In this document: piece by piece, positions 14,807-21,665 of the stretch
Position numbering within the stretch: position 1 is the stretch's first letter
Layout of the letters: each line of letters opens with the position of its first letter
NCBI GenBank assembly: GCA_003022535.1
Contig: PXTT01000072.1
Coordinates: 1-33,539 of the forward strand
Origin: Bacteroidetes bacterium QS_9_68_14
GTDB lineage: Bacteria > Bacteroidota > Rhodothermia > Rhodothermales > Salinibacteraceae
DNA length: 33,539 nucleotides
Reading direction: 5' to 3'
Notes under the pieces: model-generated
What the model was told of the DNA's origin: nothing
Database searches by the model: none
The model's input: only the letters and a program-made list of their open reading frames with translations
Position numbers and translations under genes: made by a program

Positions 14807-15988
14807 TCAGAAAACGATCTGTGCTTGAAGCACGACGAGGTGCGGACGACGGTTGTCGTCCAGTCGTGTGGCGTAGCCCACGCTCAGGCGCTGACGCTCG
14901 TAGGGGCGGCCCCGCAGGGCGCTGAGGCTCAGGCTCGCCCCGGCGCTGAGGTAGTCGGTCGCGTTGCCGTCGCGGCCTATGGCGGCGTCGTAGCGCTCGA
15001 TGCGCGCGAGCAGCTCGGCGCTCCGGTCGAAAAGGCCCACCGCGCCCAGCAGTGAGGCACCCAGGGCGTGCTGGGAAATCTCGCCTGCGCTCGCCGAGCG
15101 TGTCTCGTAGCGCGTGCCAATGAGGTCGGCTTTGAGGCGCACCGGCTGCGAGCCGGGCCACGCGCCCCAGTAGAGGTGACCGGCGTAGCTGGCGTAGGAG
15201 CGGGCCGTGCTGTCGAAGCGCCCGCCGCCGGGCCGTAGCGCCTCGGGCGCAACGGTGGCCGCGTTGCGCGCGGCGTTGTAGCCGGCGTAGCCGCCGACCT
15301 CGAGCCCCGGGAGCGCCGCCGGGCGCCACGCCCCGTAGGCACTCGCGGCCCCGCCGCGCGTGTCGCCGCCGCCGGTCGGGTCGCCGACGACGTCGGGGCG
15401 GACGTTGCCGAGGGCGCGGTCCCACGATCCGTTGCCGTTGTGGAGCGCAACCCGCCCGGTCAGGCGGTCTGTCTCGTAGACCGCCCCGACCCCAAAGTCG
15501 CGCCCGCTGTTCCCCAGTGTGCTGTTGCCCCAGCGCCGGGCGATGGCCGCGCGGGCCCCAAGGTCGATCTCGGTGTGGGAGGTGGGCTGGAAGGCCCGTG
15601 GCTGCGCCACCGTGAAGCGTCCCGCGCGCACCCGGAGCGCGTCGGTCACGTCAAAGAAGAGCTTCGCGTCGAGGAGCATCACCGACGCCCCCGCCGCCCC
15701 GAGTTGGAAGGAGGCGCCGGCGCGCCCGGCCAGGGTGGCCGAGGCCCGCAGCCGCGCACGCCGGATGCCGAAACCGGTGCGCTCGCGGTCCGTGCCGGGG
15801 TTGGCGAGGTCGAGGCGCCCGTGGCTGACGCGGGGCTGAAGCGTCCCGCCAATGGCCAGCTTCACGTCGGGGCGGGCGGCCTCGGCATCGGACGTGTCCT
15901 GCGCGGGGGCGAGCCACGCCCCGGCCAGAAGCAGGACGAGCGAGAAGGAAAAGGCGAGGCAAGGGCGGGACACGAAAGGGCGGGGCAC
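14807..15988 (-). CDS. Outer-membrane porin, OprP/OprO-like
   Basis: This protein of about 393 residues looks like a phosphate-selective porin-family (OprO/OprP) beta-barrel. GTG 15988 opens a clear signal peptide (PRPFVSRPCLAFSFSLVLLLAGAWLAPAQ is too long to be anything else, with cleavage after APAQ). The mature part has alternating amphipathic strands, the TGFGIRRARLRASATLAGRAG strand typical of this family's N-terminal barrel, DAKLFFDVTDALRVRAGRF and RRWGNSTLGNSGRDFGVG, and it ends in QAQIVF with the C-terminal Phe that the BAM complex recognises. The longer frame upstream (to 16294) is not supported. Substrate preference cannot be read. A hairpin follows the stop, and the DPP IV gene diverges upstream. 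Confidence 0.75.
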   Translation of the reverse strand: MPRPFVSRPCLAFSFSLVLLLAGAWLAPAQDTSDAEAARPDVKLAIGGTLQPRVSHGRLDLANPGTDRERTGFGIRRARLRASATLAGRAGASFQLGAAGASVMLLDAKLFFDVTDALRVRAGRFTVAQPRAFQPTSHTEIDLGARAAIARRWGNSTLGNSGRDFGVGAVYETDRLTGRVALHNGNGSWDRALGNVRPDVVGDPTGGGDTRGGAASAYGAWRPAALPGLEVGGYAGYNAARNAATVAPEALRPGGGRFDSTARSYASYAGHLYWGAWPGSQPVRLKADLIGTRYETRSASAGEISQHALGASLLGAVGLFDRSAELLARIERYDAAIGRDGNATDYLSAGASLSLSALRGRPYERQRLSVGYATRLDDNRRPHLVVLQAQIVF

Positions 15989-16039
15989 GAAAAAGCGGGT
16001 CAATGGCTCGGTAATACGAGCGACTCCCTCGTGAGGATA

Positions 16040-16060
16040 GCGCGCTGGGGCTGAGCGCGC
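16040..16060. repeat. Perfect 7-bp inverted repeat in a divergent promoter region
   Basis: GCGCGCT and AGCGCGC surround a seven-base loop in the 175-base region between the divergent porin and DPP IV genes. Its position suits an operator acting on either gene. No clear -10 or -35 box could be assigned around it. Confidence 0.3.
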
Positions 16061-16163
16061 AAGGAGCGCAGGAGCGCGCGAGAGCGGGTTTGGCCGGATC
16101 TTTGCCGCCGCCCGGCAGGTACGGCCCGTCCTGTCGTTTCCCCTTCCGACCCCCGTGCTCCGC

Positions 16164-18602
16164 ATGCCCTCCCTTGCTCGCGCTCGCCTGTTGCTTGCGT
16201 TCCTCTTGGCGTTTGCGCTCCTGGGGGTACCGCCCGCGCAGGCCCAGCAGCAGACCGAGGGCGATGAGGGCTCCCCCCTCACGCTGGAGGACATCCACGC
16301 CTCCGGCGCCTTTTACCCCAACGCCTTCCAGAGCGGCACGTGGGCCGACGAAGGCGCCGTCGTCACCTACATCCAGTCGCGGCAGGCGCAGGTCGGCGGC
16401 GAGGAGCAGCCCGTCACGCACCTTGTGCGCCGCAACCTTCAGACGGGCGAGCGCGAGCGGATCATCGACGGCACCACGCTTACGCCGCCGGGCGTGGACC
16501 ACCCGCTTTTGATCGAGGATTACGCCTACGGCCCCGACGAGGAGCGCCTCCTGCTCTTCACTGACGCGGAGCGCGTCTGGCGCTACAAGACGAAAGGCTA
16601 CTACTACCGCTACGACCTGTCGAGCGGCGCATTGACGCCCATTGCCGAGCGCGAAAAGGGGTTCCAGAAGTTCGCCAAGCTCAGCCCCAGCGGCGACCGC
16701 GTGGCCTTCGTGCGCGAGCGCAATCTCTTCGTGACGGATCTTTCCTCCGGCGAAGAGACGCAGCTCACCTTCGACGGGGCGGACGGCGAAATCATCAACG
16801 GCACCTTCGACTGGGTTTACGAAGAGGAGTTCAGCCTGCGCGACGGGTGGCGGTGGAGCCCCAGCGGGGACCGTATCGCGTTTTTCAAGCTCGACGAAAG
16901 CCAGACGCGCGACTTTTCGCTGACGAACTTCCAGACGCGCTACCCGACCTACAAGGAGTTTCGCTACCCGAAGGCCGGGGAAAAAAACAGCGAGATCAAG
17001 GTCGGCGTGATCGACATGAGCACGGTCGGCGAGGAGGAGCGCCCGGCCATCGAATACTTCGACACGCAGACGTGGAGCGACGACTACGCCAGCGAGGACG
17101 AACGCTACGAGTACATCGCCCGCATGGGTTGGACGCCGGAGATGCAGGGCGGCGCGAAGGTGTGGATGCTCCGCCTGAACCGCGACCAGAACCGCCTCGG
17201 GCTGCTCTACGGCGATCCGCAGAGCATGGATGTGGAGACGGTGCTCACCGAGCAGGAGGACAGCTACATCGACGTGAGCGGGGCGAAGATCAACTATCTC
17301 GCAGGGAACGATGGTGCCGGCGACCCCGGCCACTTCGTATTCGCCAGCGAGAACAGCGGCTACCGTCACCTTTACCTGCACGACGCGGCCACCGGCGAGC
17401 GCGTGCGTCCCATCACCGGGGGCGACTGGGAAGTGACCGGCTTCCACGGCCTCGACCGGGAGAACGGGCGCGCCTACGTGACCGGGACGCGCGAGCGCTC
17501 CACCGAGCGCCACCTCTACCGTGTGCCCTTCTCGATGGAGGCCGCCAGTACGGCGGGCCAGGCCACGCGCGTCACCGAGCGCCCTGGCACGCACGCCGTC
17601 GATATGGCGCCCTCGCAGGACTACTTCATCGACGACTTCAGCGCGGCGGACACCCCGCCGATCACGACGCTTCACGCCACGCCGGGCGGGGAGCGCCTGA
17701 AGGTACTGGAAGGCAACGAGGACCTGCGCGAGCGCCTTTCGGGCATGGCCCCGCTCCCGGAGCCGACGTTCACGACGGTGCCCGGCGCGGGGGACGACCG
17801 GCTCAACGCCTACCTCGTCAAGCCCACTGACTTCGACGCCTCGGAGCAGTACCCGATGCTCGTCTACGTCTACGGCGGACCCGGCGTGCAGACGGTCATG
17901 AACCGTTGGGGTGGACCGCGCGAGCTGTGGCACAAGTACCTCGCCGACGAACTGGACGTGGTCGTCGCCAGCGTGGACAACCGCGGCACCGGCGGGCGCG
18001 GCAAGGCCTTCCAGGACGTGCCCTACGGGCAACTCGGCGTCCCCGAGGCGGCCGACCAGCAGGCCGCCGCGCGCCACTTTGCCGACCGGTCGTTTGTGGA
18101 CGGCGGACGCATCGGCATCTGGGGCTGGAGCTACGGCGGCTACCTGACGCTCCTCTCGATGCTCAAAGACCAAGGGCCGCAGATCTTCGACGCGGGCATG
18201 GCCGTGGCGCCCGTCACCGACTGGCGTTTCTATGACACGATCTACACCGAGCGCTATATGTCCACGCCGCAGAAAAACCCTGAAGGCTACGACGAGGGAT
18301 CTCCGATCAACTACGCCGAAAACTTGCGCGAGGAGCAGCGCCTGCTGATGGCGCATGGGGACTTCGACGACAACGTGCACTTCCAGAACAGCCAGCAGAT
18401 GGCCGCCGCGCTCCAGGAGGCCGGCAAGCAGTTTGAGTACATGGTCTACCCCGGCAAGGATCACGGCATCACCGGCGGCGGAACGCGCCTGCACCTTTTT
18501 ACGATGCTGACGGACTTCGTGCGCTCGGAGCTGGCCACGCCCGAGGAGGCCATCGCCGCGGGTGAGGAGGATGCCGAGGCCGTGCCGACGGAAGGGCGTT
18601 GA
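16164..18602 (+). CDS. Dipeptidyl peptidase IV (S9B family), secreted
   Basis: This 812-residue serine peptidase removes X-Pro or X-Ala dipeptides from peptide N-termini. ATG 16164 begins a signal peptide (MPSLARARLLLAFLLAFALL, cleavage near AQAQ); a GTG nine bases upstream is a weaker option. An eight-bladed beta-propeller domain (about 60-540) carries the double-Glu motif DWVYEEEF (E220, E221), which grips the substrate amino terminus. The alpha/beta-hydrolase domain has nucleophile Ser656 (GWSYGGYL), Asp735 (HGDFDDNVHF) and His767 (GKDHGI). Length and motifs match bacterial periplasmic DPP IV, so it is intact. In Bacteroidota-type bacteria such enzymes finish peptide breakdown in the periplasm, which fits the secreted subtilase nearby. 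A hairpin lies right after the stop. Confidence 0.94.
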   Translation: MPSLARARLLLAFLLAFALLGVPPAQAQQQTEGDEGSPLTLEDIHASGAFYPNAFQSGTWADEGAVVTYIQSRQAQVGGEEQPVTHLVRRNLQTGERERIIDGTTLTPPGVDHPLLIEDYAYGPDEERLLLFTDAERVWRYKTKGYYYRYDLSSGALTPIAEREKGFQKFAKLSPSGDRVAFVRERNLFVTDLSSGEETQLTFDGADGEIINGTFDWVYEEEFSLRDGWRWSPSGDRIAFFKLDESQTRDFSLTNFQTRYPTYKEFRYPKAGEKNSEIKVGVIDMSTVGEEERPAIEYFDTQTWSDDYASEDERYEYIARMGWTPEMQGGAKVWMLRLNRDQNRLGLLYGDPQSMDVETVLTEQEDSYIDVSGAKINYLAGNDGAGDPGHFVFASENSGYRHLYLHDAATGERVRPITGGDWEVTGFHGLDRENGRAYVTGTRERSTERHLYRVPFSMEAASTAGQATRVTERPGTHAVDMAPSQDYFIDDFSAADTPPITTLHATPGGERLKVLEGNEDLRERLSGMAPLPEPTFTTVPGAGDDRLNAYLVKPTDFDASEQYPMLVYVYGGPGVQTVMNRWGGPRELWHKYLADELDVVVASVDNRGTGGRGKAFQDVPYGQLGVPEAADQQAAARHFADRSFVDGGRIGIWGWSYGGYLTLLSMLKDQGPQIFDAGMAVAPVTDWRFYDTIYTERYMSTPQKNPEGYDEGSPINYAENLREEQRLLMAHGDFDDNVHFQNSQQMAAALQEAGKQFEYMVYPGKDHGITGGGTRLHLFTMLTDFVRSELATPEEAIAAGEEDAEAVPTEGR

Positions 18603-18614
18603 GGAATTGGTTTT

Positions 18615-18684
18615 CTGGTTGGGTGGTTTGGTGATTCTTGCGTGGGCAACCCATCGCCAATCCAAAAACCACTGAACCAACCAG
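18615..18684 (+). terminator. Imperfect inverted repeat after DPP IV
   Basis: CTGGTTGG plus GTGGTTT (18615-18629) pair with AAACCAC and CCAACCAG (ending at 18684), separated by small bulges and a loop of about 30 bases. It begins 13 bases after the DPP IV stop and is the only structured element in the 163-base spacer. The low-complexity G/T and A/C arms are unlike coding DNA and may represent a dispersed intergenic repeat type. Confidence 0.4.
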
Positions 18685-18765
18685 CCGCCCGGCGGAACCG
18701 CGTTGCCGCGTTGCTGCTACACGCTTCTCCCGCACTCCCAATCCCCTCGCACTTCCGCAGCACGC

Positions 18766-19194
18766 ATGGCCACGCTTCCCGACGAACTTACCCACCTCGA
18801 CGCCGACGTGGCGCGCGACCTCTTTTTCGAGGCCGCCTCGCACGCCTTCAACTCCATCATGGTCACGACCGCCGAGGAGACGGGCAACGGGCCTATCGTC
18901 TTCGTCAACGACGCCTTCACCGAGATGACCGGCTATACCGAGGAGGAGGTCCTCGGCGAGACGCCCGGTCTCATGCAGGGTCCCGAGACCGACCAGGACG
19001 AGCTGGACCGCCTGGCGCAGGACCTCCAAGACGGCAAGGTCTTCCAGGGCGAGACGGTCAACTACAAAAAGGACGGCTCCGCATTCCAAATCGAGTGGAA
19101 GGTGGCCCCGGTCGAGAACGCGCAGGGCGAGGTGACGCACTACGTGGCCATCCAGCGCGACGTGACGGCCCGGCGCGAGGCTGAGGCGGCGTGA
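18766..19194 (+). CDS. Single PAS-domain protein, LOV-like without the reactive Cys
   Basis: This 142-residue protein is one PAS domain with short flanks. A helix (EAASHAFNSIMVTTA) precedes IVFVNDAFTEMTGYTEEEVLGETPGLMQGPETDQDELD, NYKKDGSAFQIEW, and VTHYVAIQRDVTARREAEAA, which begins a signalling helix. Spacing is the same as in LOV photoreceptors, including the Asn of NYKKDG and the Gln of QRDVT that contact flavin there. However, the NCRFLQ motif is TPGLMQ, so the photoactive Cys is absent, and the second flavin-contact Asn (FWN) is FQI. It is therefore probably a non-photochemical PAS sensor. No output domain is attached. Its TGA overlaps the GTG of the downstream nucleotidyltransferase by four bases, so the two are likely translated together. 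Confidence 0.85.
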   Translation: MATLPDELTHLDADVARDLFFEAASHAFNSIMVTTAEETGNGPIVFVNDAFTEMTGYTEEEVLGETPGLMQGPETDQDELDRLAQDLQDGKVFQGETVNYKKDGSAFQIEWKVAPVENAQGEVTHYVAIQRDVTARREAEAA

Positions 19195-19586
19195 GCGGCT
19201 TTTCGGCAACGCCCCCAGTCCCAATGGATTCCTCCTCCACGCAGACGCGGCCCGGCGCGCCTACCGACGACGCGTTGCCCGCCGGCGACGCCGTCGTCGA
19301 GCGCTTCGTGCGCGACATCGTGGCGGCGGTGGACCCCTTGCGCATTCTCCTGTTCGGCTCGCGGGCGCGGGGTGAAGCGGAGCCTGAAAGCGACCTCGAC
19401 CTGCTGGTCGTCGTGCCCGAGGGCACCGACCGGCGGAAGGTGGCGATGGACCTCTACGAAGACATTCCGCGCAACGGTACGGCGATGGACGTGCTCGTGG
19501 CCACGCCCTCGGTGCTGGAGCGCCACCGCGACAACCCCGGTCTGGTCTACCGCACGATTCTCGAAGAGGGCCGCGAAGTCCATTGA
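19191..19586 (+). CDS. Minimal nucleotidyltransferase (MNT-like)
   Basis: This protein of up to 131 residues is a stand-alone DNA-polymerase-beta-fold nucleotidyltransferase of the MNT type. The signature GS(x10)DxD is exact in GSRARGEAEPESDLDLLVVV, and the third carboxylate is in AMDVLVA. The C-terminal helix ERHRDNPGLVYRTILEEGREV is also typical. Known relatives are antitoxins that nucleotidylate a HEPN toxin partner. Here no HEPN/DUF86 gene is found on either side, and the upstream partner is the PAS gene, which it overlaps if GTG 19191 is the start. ATG 19224 is an alternative that removes a low-complexity N-terminus and would leave a 29-base gap. Function is unknown beyond probable transfer of a nucleotide to a protein or small molecule. 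Confidence 0.85.
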   Translation: MSGFSATPPVPMDSSSTQTRPGAPTDDALPAGDAVVERFVRDIVAAVDPLRILLFGSRARGEAEPESDLDLLVVVPEGTDRRKVAMDLYEDIPRNGTAMDVLVATPSVLERHRDNPGLVYRTILEEGREVH

Positions 19587-19623
19587 CAGCAACGCCGCTC
19601 TCACGCCCTACGCAACACACCCC

Positions 19624-20768
19624 GTGCCCGCCACGCCCGATCTGCTCATCCAGTCCGCCACGTTGCTCTGGCCCGAAAGCGGCGAGACGCGCGTGGCCGA
19701 TGTGCTCATCCAGGGCGGCGAGATCGCGCAGATCGGCACGGACCTCGCGGCAGAGGACGTAGAGCCCTTCGACGCCGAGGGGCTGACCGTCTCGCCCGGC
19801 TGGGTGGACCTGCACGTGCATCTGCGCGAGCCGGGGCAGGAGCACAAAGAAACCATCCAGACCGGCACGCGCGCGGCGGCGGCCAGCGGCTTCACCGACG
19901 TGGCCTGCATGCCCAACACCGACCCCCCGCTCGACACGCGCGAGGGCGTGGAGTTCGTGCGCGAGCAGGCCGAGGGGCAGCCGGTGGCCGTGCACCCTAT
20001 TGGGTGCGTCTCGAAGGGGCGCGACGGGCACGAGCTGGCCGAGATGGGCGCGCTGGCGGAGGGCGGAGCGGTCGCCTTCAGCGACGACGGGGCGCCCGTC
20101 TACGATGCCGCCCTGATGCGCCGCGCGCTGGAGTACAGCCGCATGGTCGGCGCGCCGGTCGTCAACCACATGGAAGCGCGCGCGCTTTCGAAAAACGGCC
20201 ACATGCACGAGGGCGAAGTCTCCGCGCGCCTCGGGCTCGGCGGCATCCCCGCCCTCGCCGACGACGTGATGATCGCCCGCGACGTGCGGCTGGCGGAGGC
20301 GACCGGCGGGCATCTGCACGTGGCGCACCTTTCCACGAAAGGCGGCGTCGAGGCGGTGCGCCGGGCGAAGGCGCGCGGTCTCAATGTCACCGCCGAGGTG
20401 TGCACGCACCACCTTGCTCTCACCGACCGCGCCGTGGAGGACACCGCGTTTTCTACGCACACGAAAATGCACCCGCCCCTGCGCGGCCCCGAGCACGTGG
20501 AGGCGCTAAAAAACGGCCTCGCCTCACGCTGGCGGAGGCGATCCAGAAGCTCACCGCCGCCCCGCGCGAGGTGCTGGGGCTCCCCGCCGCGCGCCTCGCG
20601 GAAGGAGAGCCGGCGAATCTCACGATCTTCGACCCCGAGGCGCGCTGGACCTTTTCCGAAAGCCACATCCACTCGAAGAGCCAGAACACGCCCTTCGTGG
20701 GGACGAAGCTGGTGGGCCGTCCCGTGGGGGTCTACAATCGAGGGCGATTCGTAGATAGTGGATTGTAG
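19624..20768 (+). pseudogene. pyrC: Dihydroorotase with internal deletion and frameshift
   Basis: The reading frame encodes a type I dihydroorotase, the third step of pyrimidine synthesis. A GTG at 19624 starts PATPDLLIQSATLLWP, followed by the metal motif WVDLHVHLREPGQEHKE, FTDVACMPNTDPP, AFSDDGAPV, VVNHMEARAL, LHVAHLSTKGG, VTAEVCTHHLALT and KMHPPLRGPEHVEALKNGLA. At about 20518-20524 the sequence jumps to LTLAEAIQKLTAAPREVLGLP in another frame, then EGEPANLTIFDP and FVGTKLVGRPVGV. Intact enzymes have about 35-45 residues between these points, including the catalytic TDHAPH segment (DxAxH). So a stretch of a length not divisible by three is missing. The product could not be active as written. 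The coding signal on both sides of the junction is otherwise pristine, so the loss is recent or artefactual. Confidence 0.85.
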
Positions 20769-20838
20769 ATGGCGGATGGCTGTCTCTCGGCAACGCACCG
20801 GCTGGGCCAGACCCATTCCCCGCCGACCATTCACTATC
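20732..20838. repeat. Nested inverted repeats at the convergent 3' ends of pyrC and the phosphoesterase
   Basis: CTACAATC (20732-20739) pairs exactly with GATTGTAG (20761-20768). Separately, GATAGTGGAT (20754-20763) pairs with ATTCACTATC (20829-20838) with one mismatch, and partial pairing continues inward for about 26 bases. The repeat arms contain the stop codons of both convergent frames. It may act as a bidirectional terminator and looks like a mobile or dispersed intergenic repeat that has supplied both gene ends. Confidence 0.45.
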
Positions 20839-21550
20839 GGCCGCGCAGCAGGCGCTCGGCCAGGCGTTCCGGCAGGCCCGCGCCGCGCACCTTCTCGGCC
20901 GCGCGGTCAGCATTGTAGGGCACGCGCACGTTCTCGTATCCAAACGTGTCGGTGTCGAAGATCCCGACGCTCGGGCGCGCGCTCCCGTCGCGGGGCTGGC
21001 CCACGCTCCCCGGGTTGATGAGGTAGCGGTGACCGGGGCGCACGCTCAGCACGCCCAGCTTGTCGGCCATGACGGCGGGGCGGTGCGTGTGGCCGACGAA
21101 GCAGACTGGCTCGGGGAAGGCGTCGAACTGCGCCTTCGCCGCGCGAAAGCCATTCAGGCGTGTCCAGGCGGCGGGGGCGTCGGGGCTGGCGTGGACGAAG
21201 CGCAGGGCGTGGCCGCCGTGCTCGGCAGTCAGGGTCATCGGGCGTTCCGCGAGCCACGCGAGCTGCTCGTCGGAAAGCTGCTCGCGGTTGTGGCGGGCGG
21301 CGGCCTGGCCGTCGCGGGGGAGCACGCCGGTGCCCTCCTCGCGCGCGACGGCGGCGTCATGGTTGCCCATCACGACCCCGTCGCACCGCTCGCGGACACG
21401 CTCCACGCAGGCGCTGGCGTCTGGCCCGTAGCCCACCACGTCGCCCAGGCAGTAGACGACCTCGGCCGCGCCGCGCTCCGCGAGGGCGTCGAAGACGGCC
21501 TCCAGCGCGTCGAGGTTGGAATGAACGTCGGAGAGGACGGCGATCTTCAC
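20834..21550 (-). CDS. Metallophosphoesterase (YfcE/MJ0936-type)
   Basis: This 238-residue calcineurin-like phosphoesterase has the metal motifs in order: D-V-H at KIAVLSDVHSNLDAL, GDVVGYGPD, GNHDAAV, a His in LRFVHASP, and GHTHRP near residue 170. GTG 21550 is chosen because it sits directly before KIAVLSDVH, as in family members; the longer frame to 21631 adds 27 non-conserved residues. The family includes small cytosolic phosphodiesterases with broad in vitro activity, and the natural substrate is usually unknown. It is the last gene of the ddl-murF block on this strand, 115 bases after murF. Its stop codon lies inside an inverted repeat shared with pyrC. Confidence 0.9.
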   Translation of the reverse strand: MKIAVLSDVHSNLDALEAVFDALAERGAAEVVYCLGDVVGYGPDASACVERVRERCDGVVMGNHDAAVAREEGTGVLPRDGQAAARHNREQLSDEQLAWLAERPMTLTAEHGGHALRFVHASPDAPAAWTRLNGFRAAKAQFDAFPEPVCFVGHTHRPAVMADKLGVLSVRPGHRYLINPGSVGQPRDGSARPSVGIFDTDTFGYENVRVPYNADRAAEKVRGAGLPERLAERLLRGR

Positions 21551-21665
21551 GGTCGCGTGTTTCGTATTGCGTGATGAAGCCTGGCCTCGCGGCGCGGCGT
21601 TGCTCGGGAGCGCCAGCAACGGCATGGGCAAAAGCGCCCCGTGCCCCTCGCCAAGCGCCCCGTGC

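Noticed and set aside
15989-16294. N-terminal extension of the porin
   Set aside because: It would bury the signal peptide about 100 residues inside and cover the divergent promoter region.
15651-18680. Minus-strand open frame of about 1000 codons antisense to DPP IV
   Set aside because: It mirrors the G/C third-position bias of the real DPP IV gene, has long Val/Leu/His/Arg-rich stretches and no family motif, and also overlaps the start of the porin.
18603-19623. HEPN toxin partner for the nucleotidyltransferase
   Set aside because: All frames around the gene were read for the HEPN Rx4-6H motif in a helical protein of about 100-130 residues and none was found; the pair is PAS plus MNT only.
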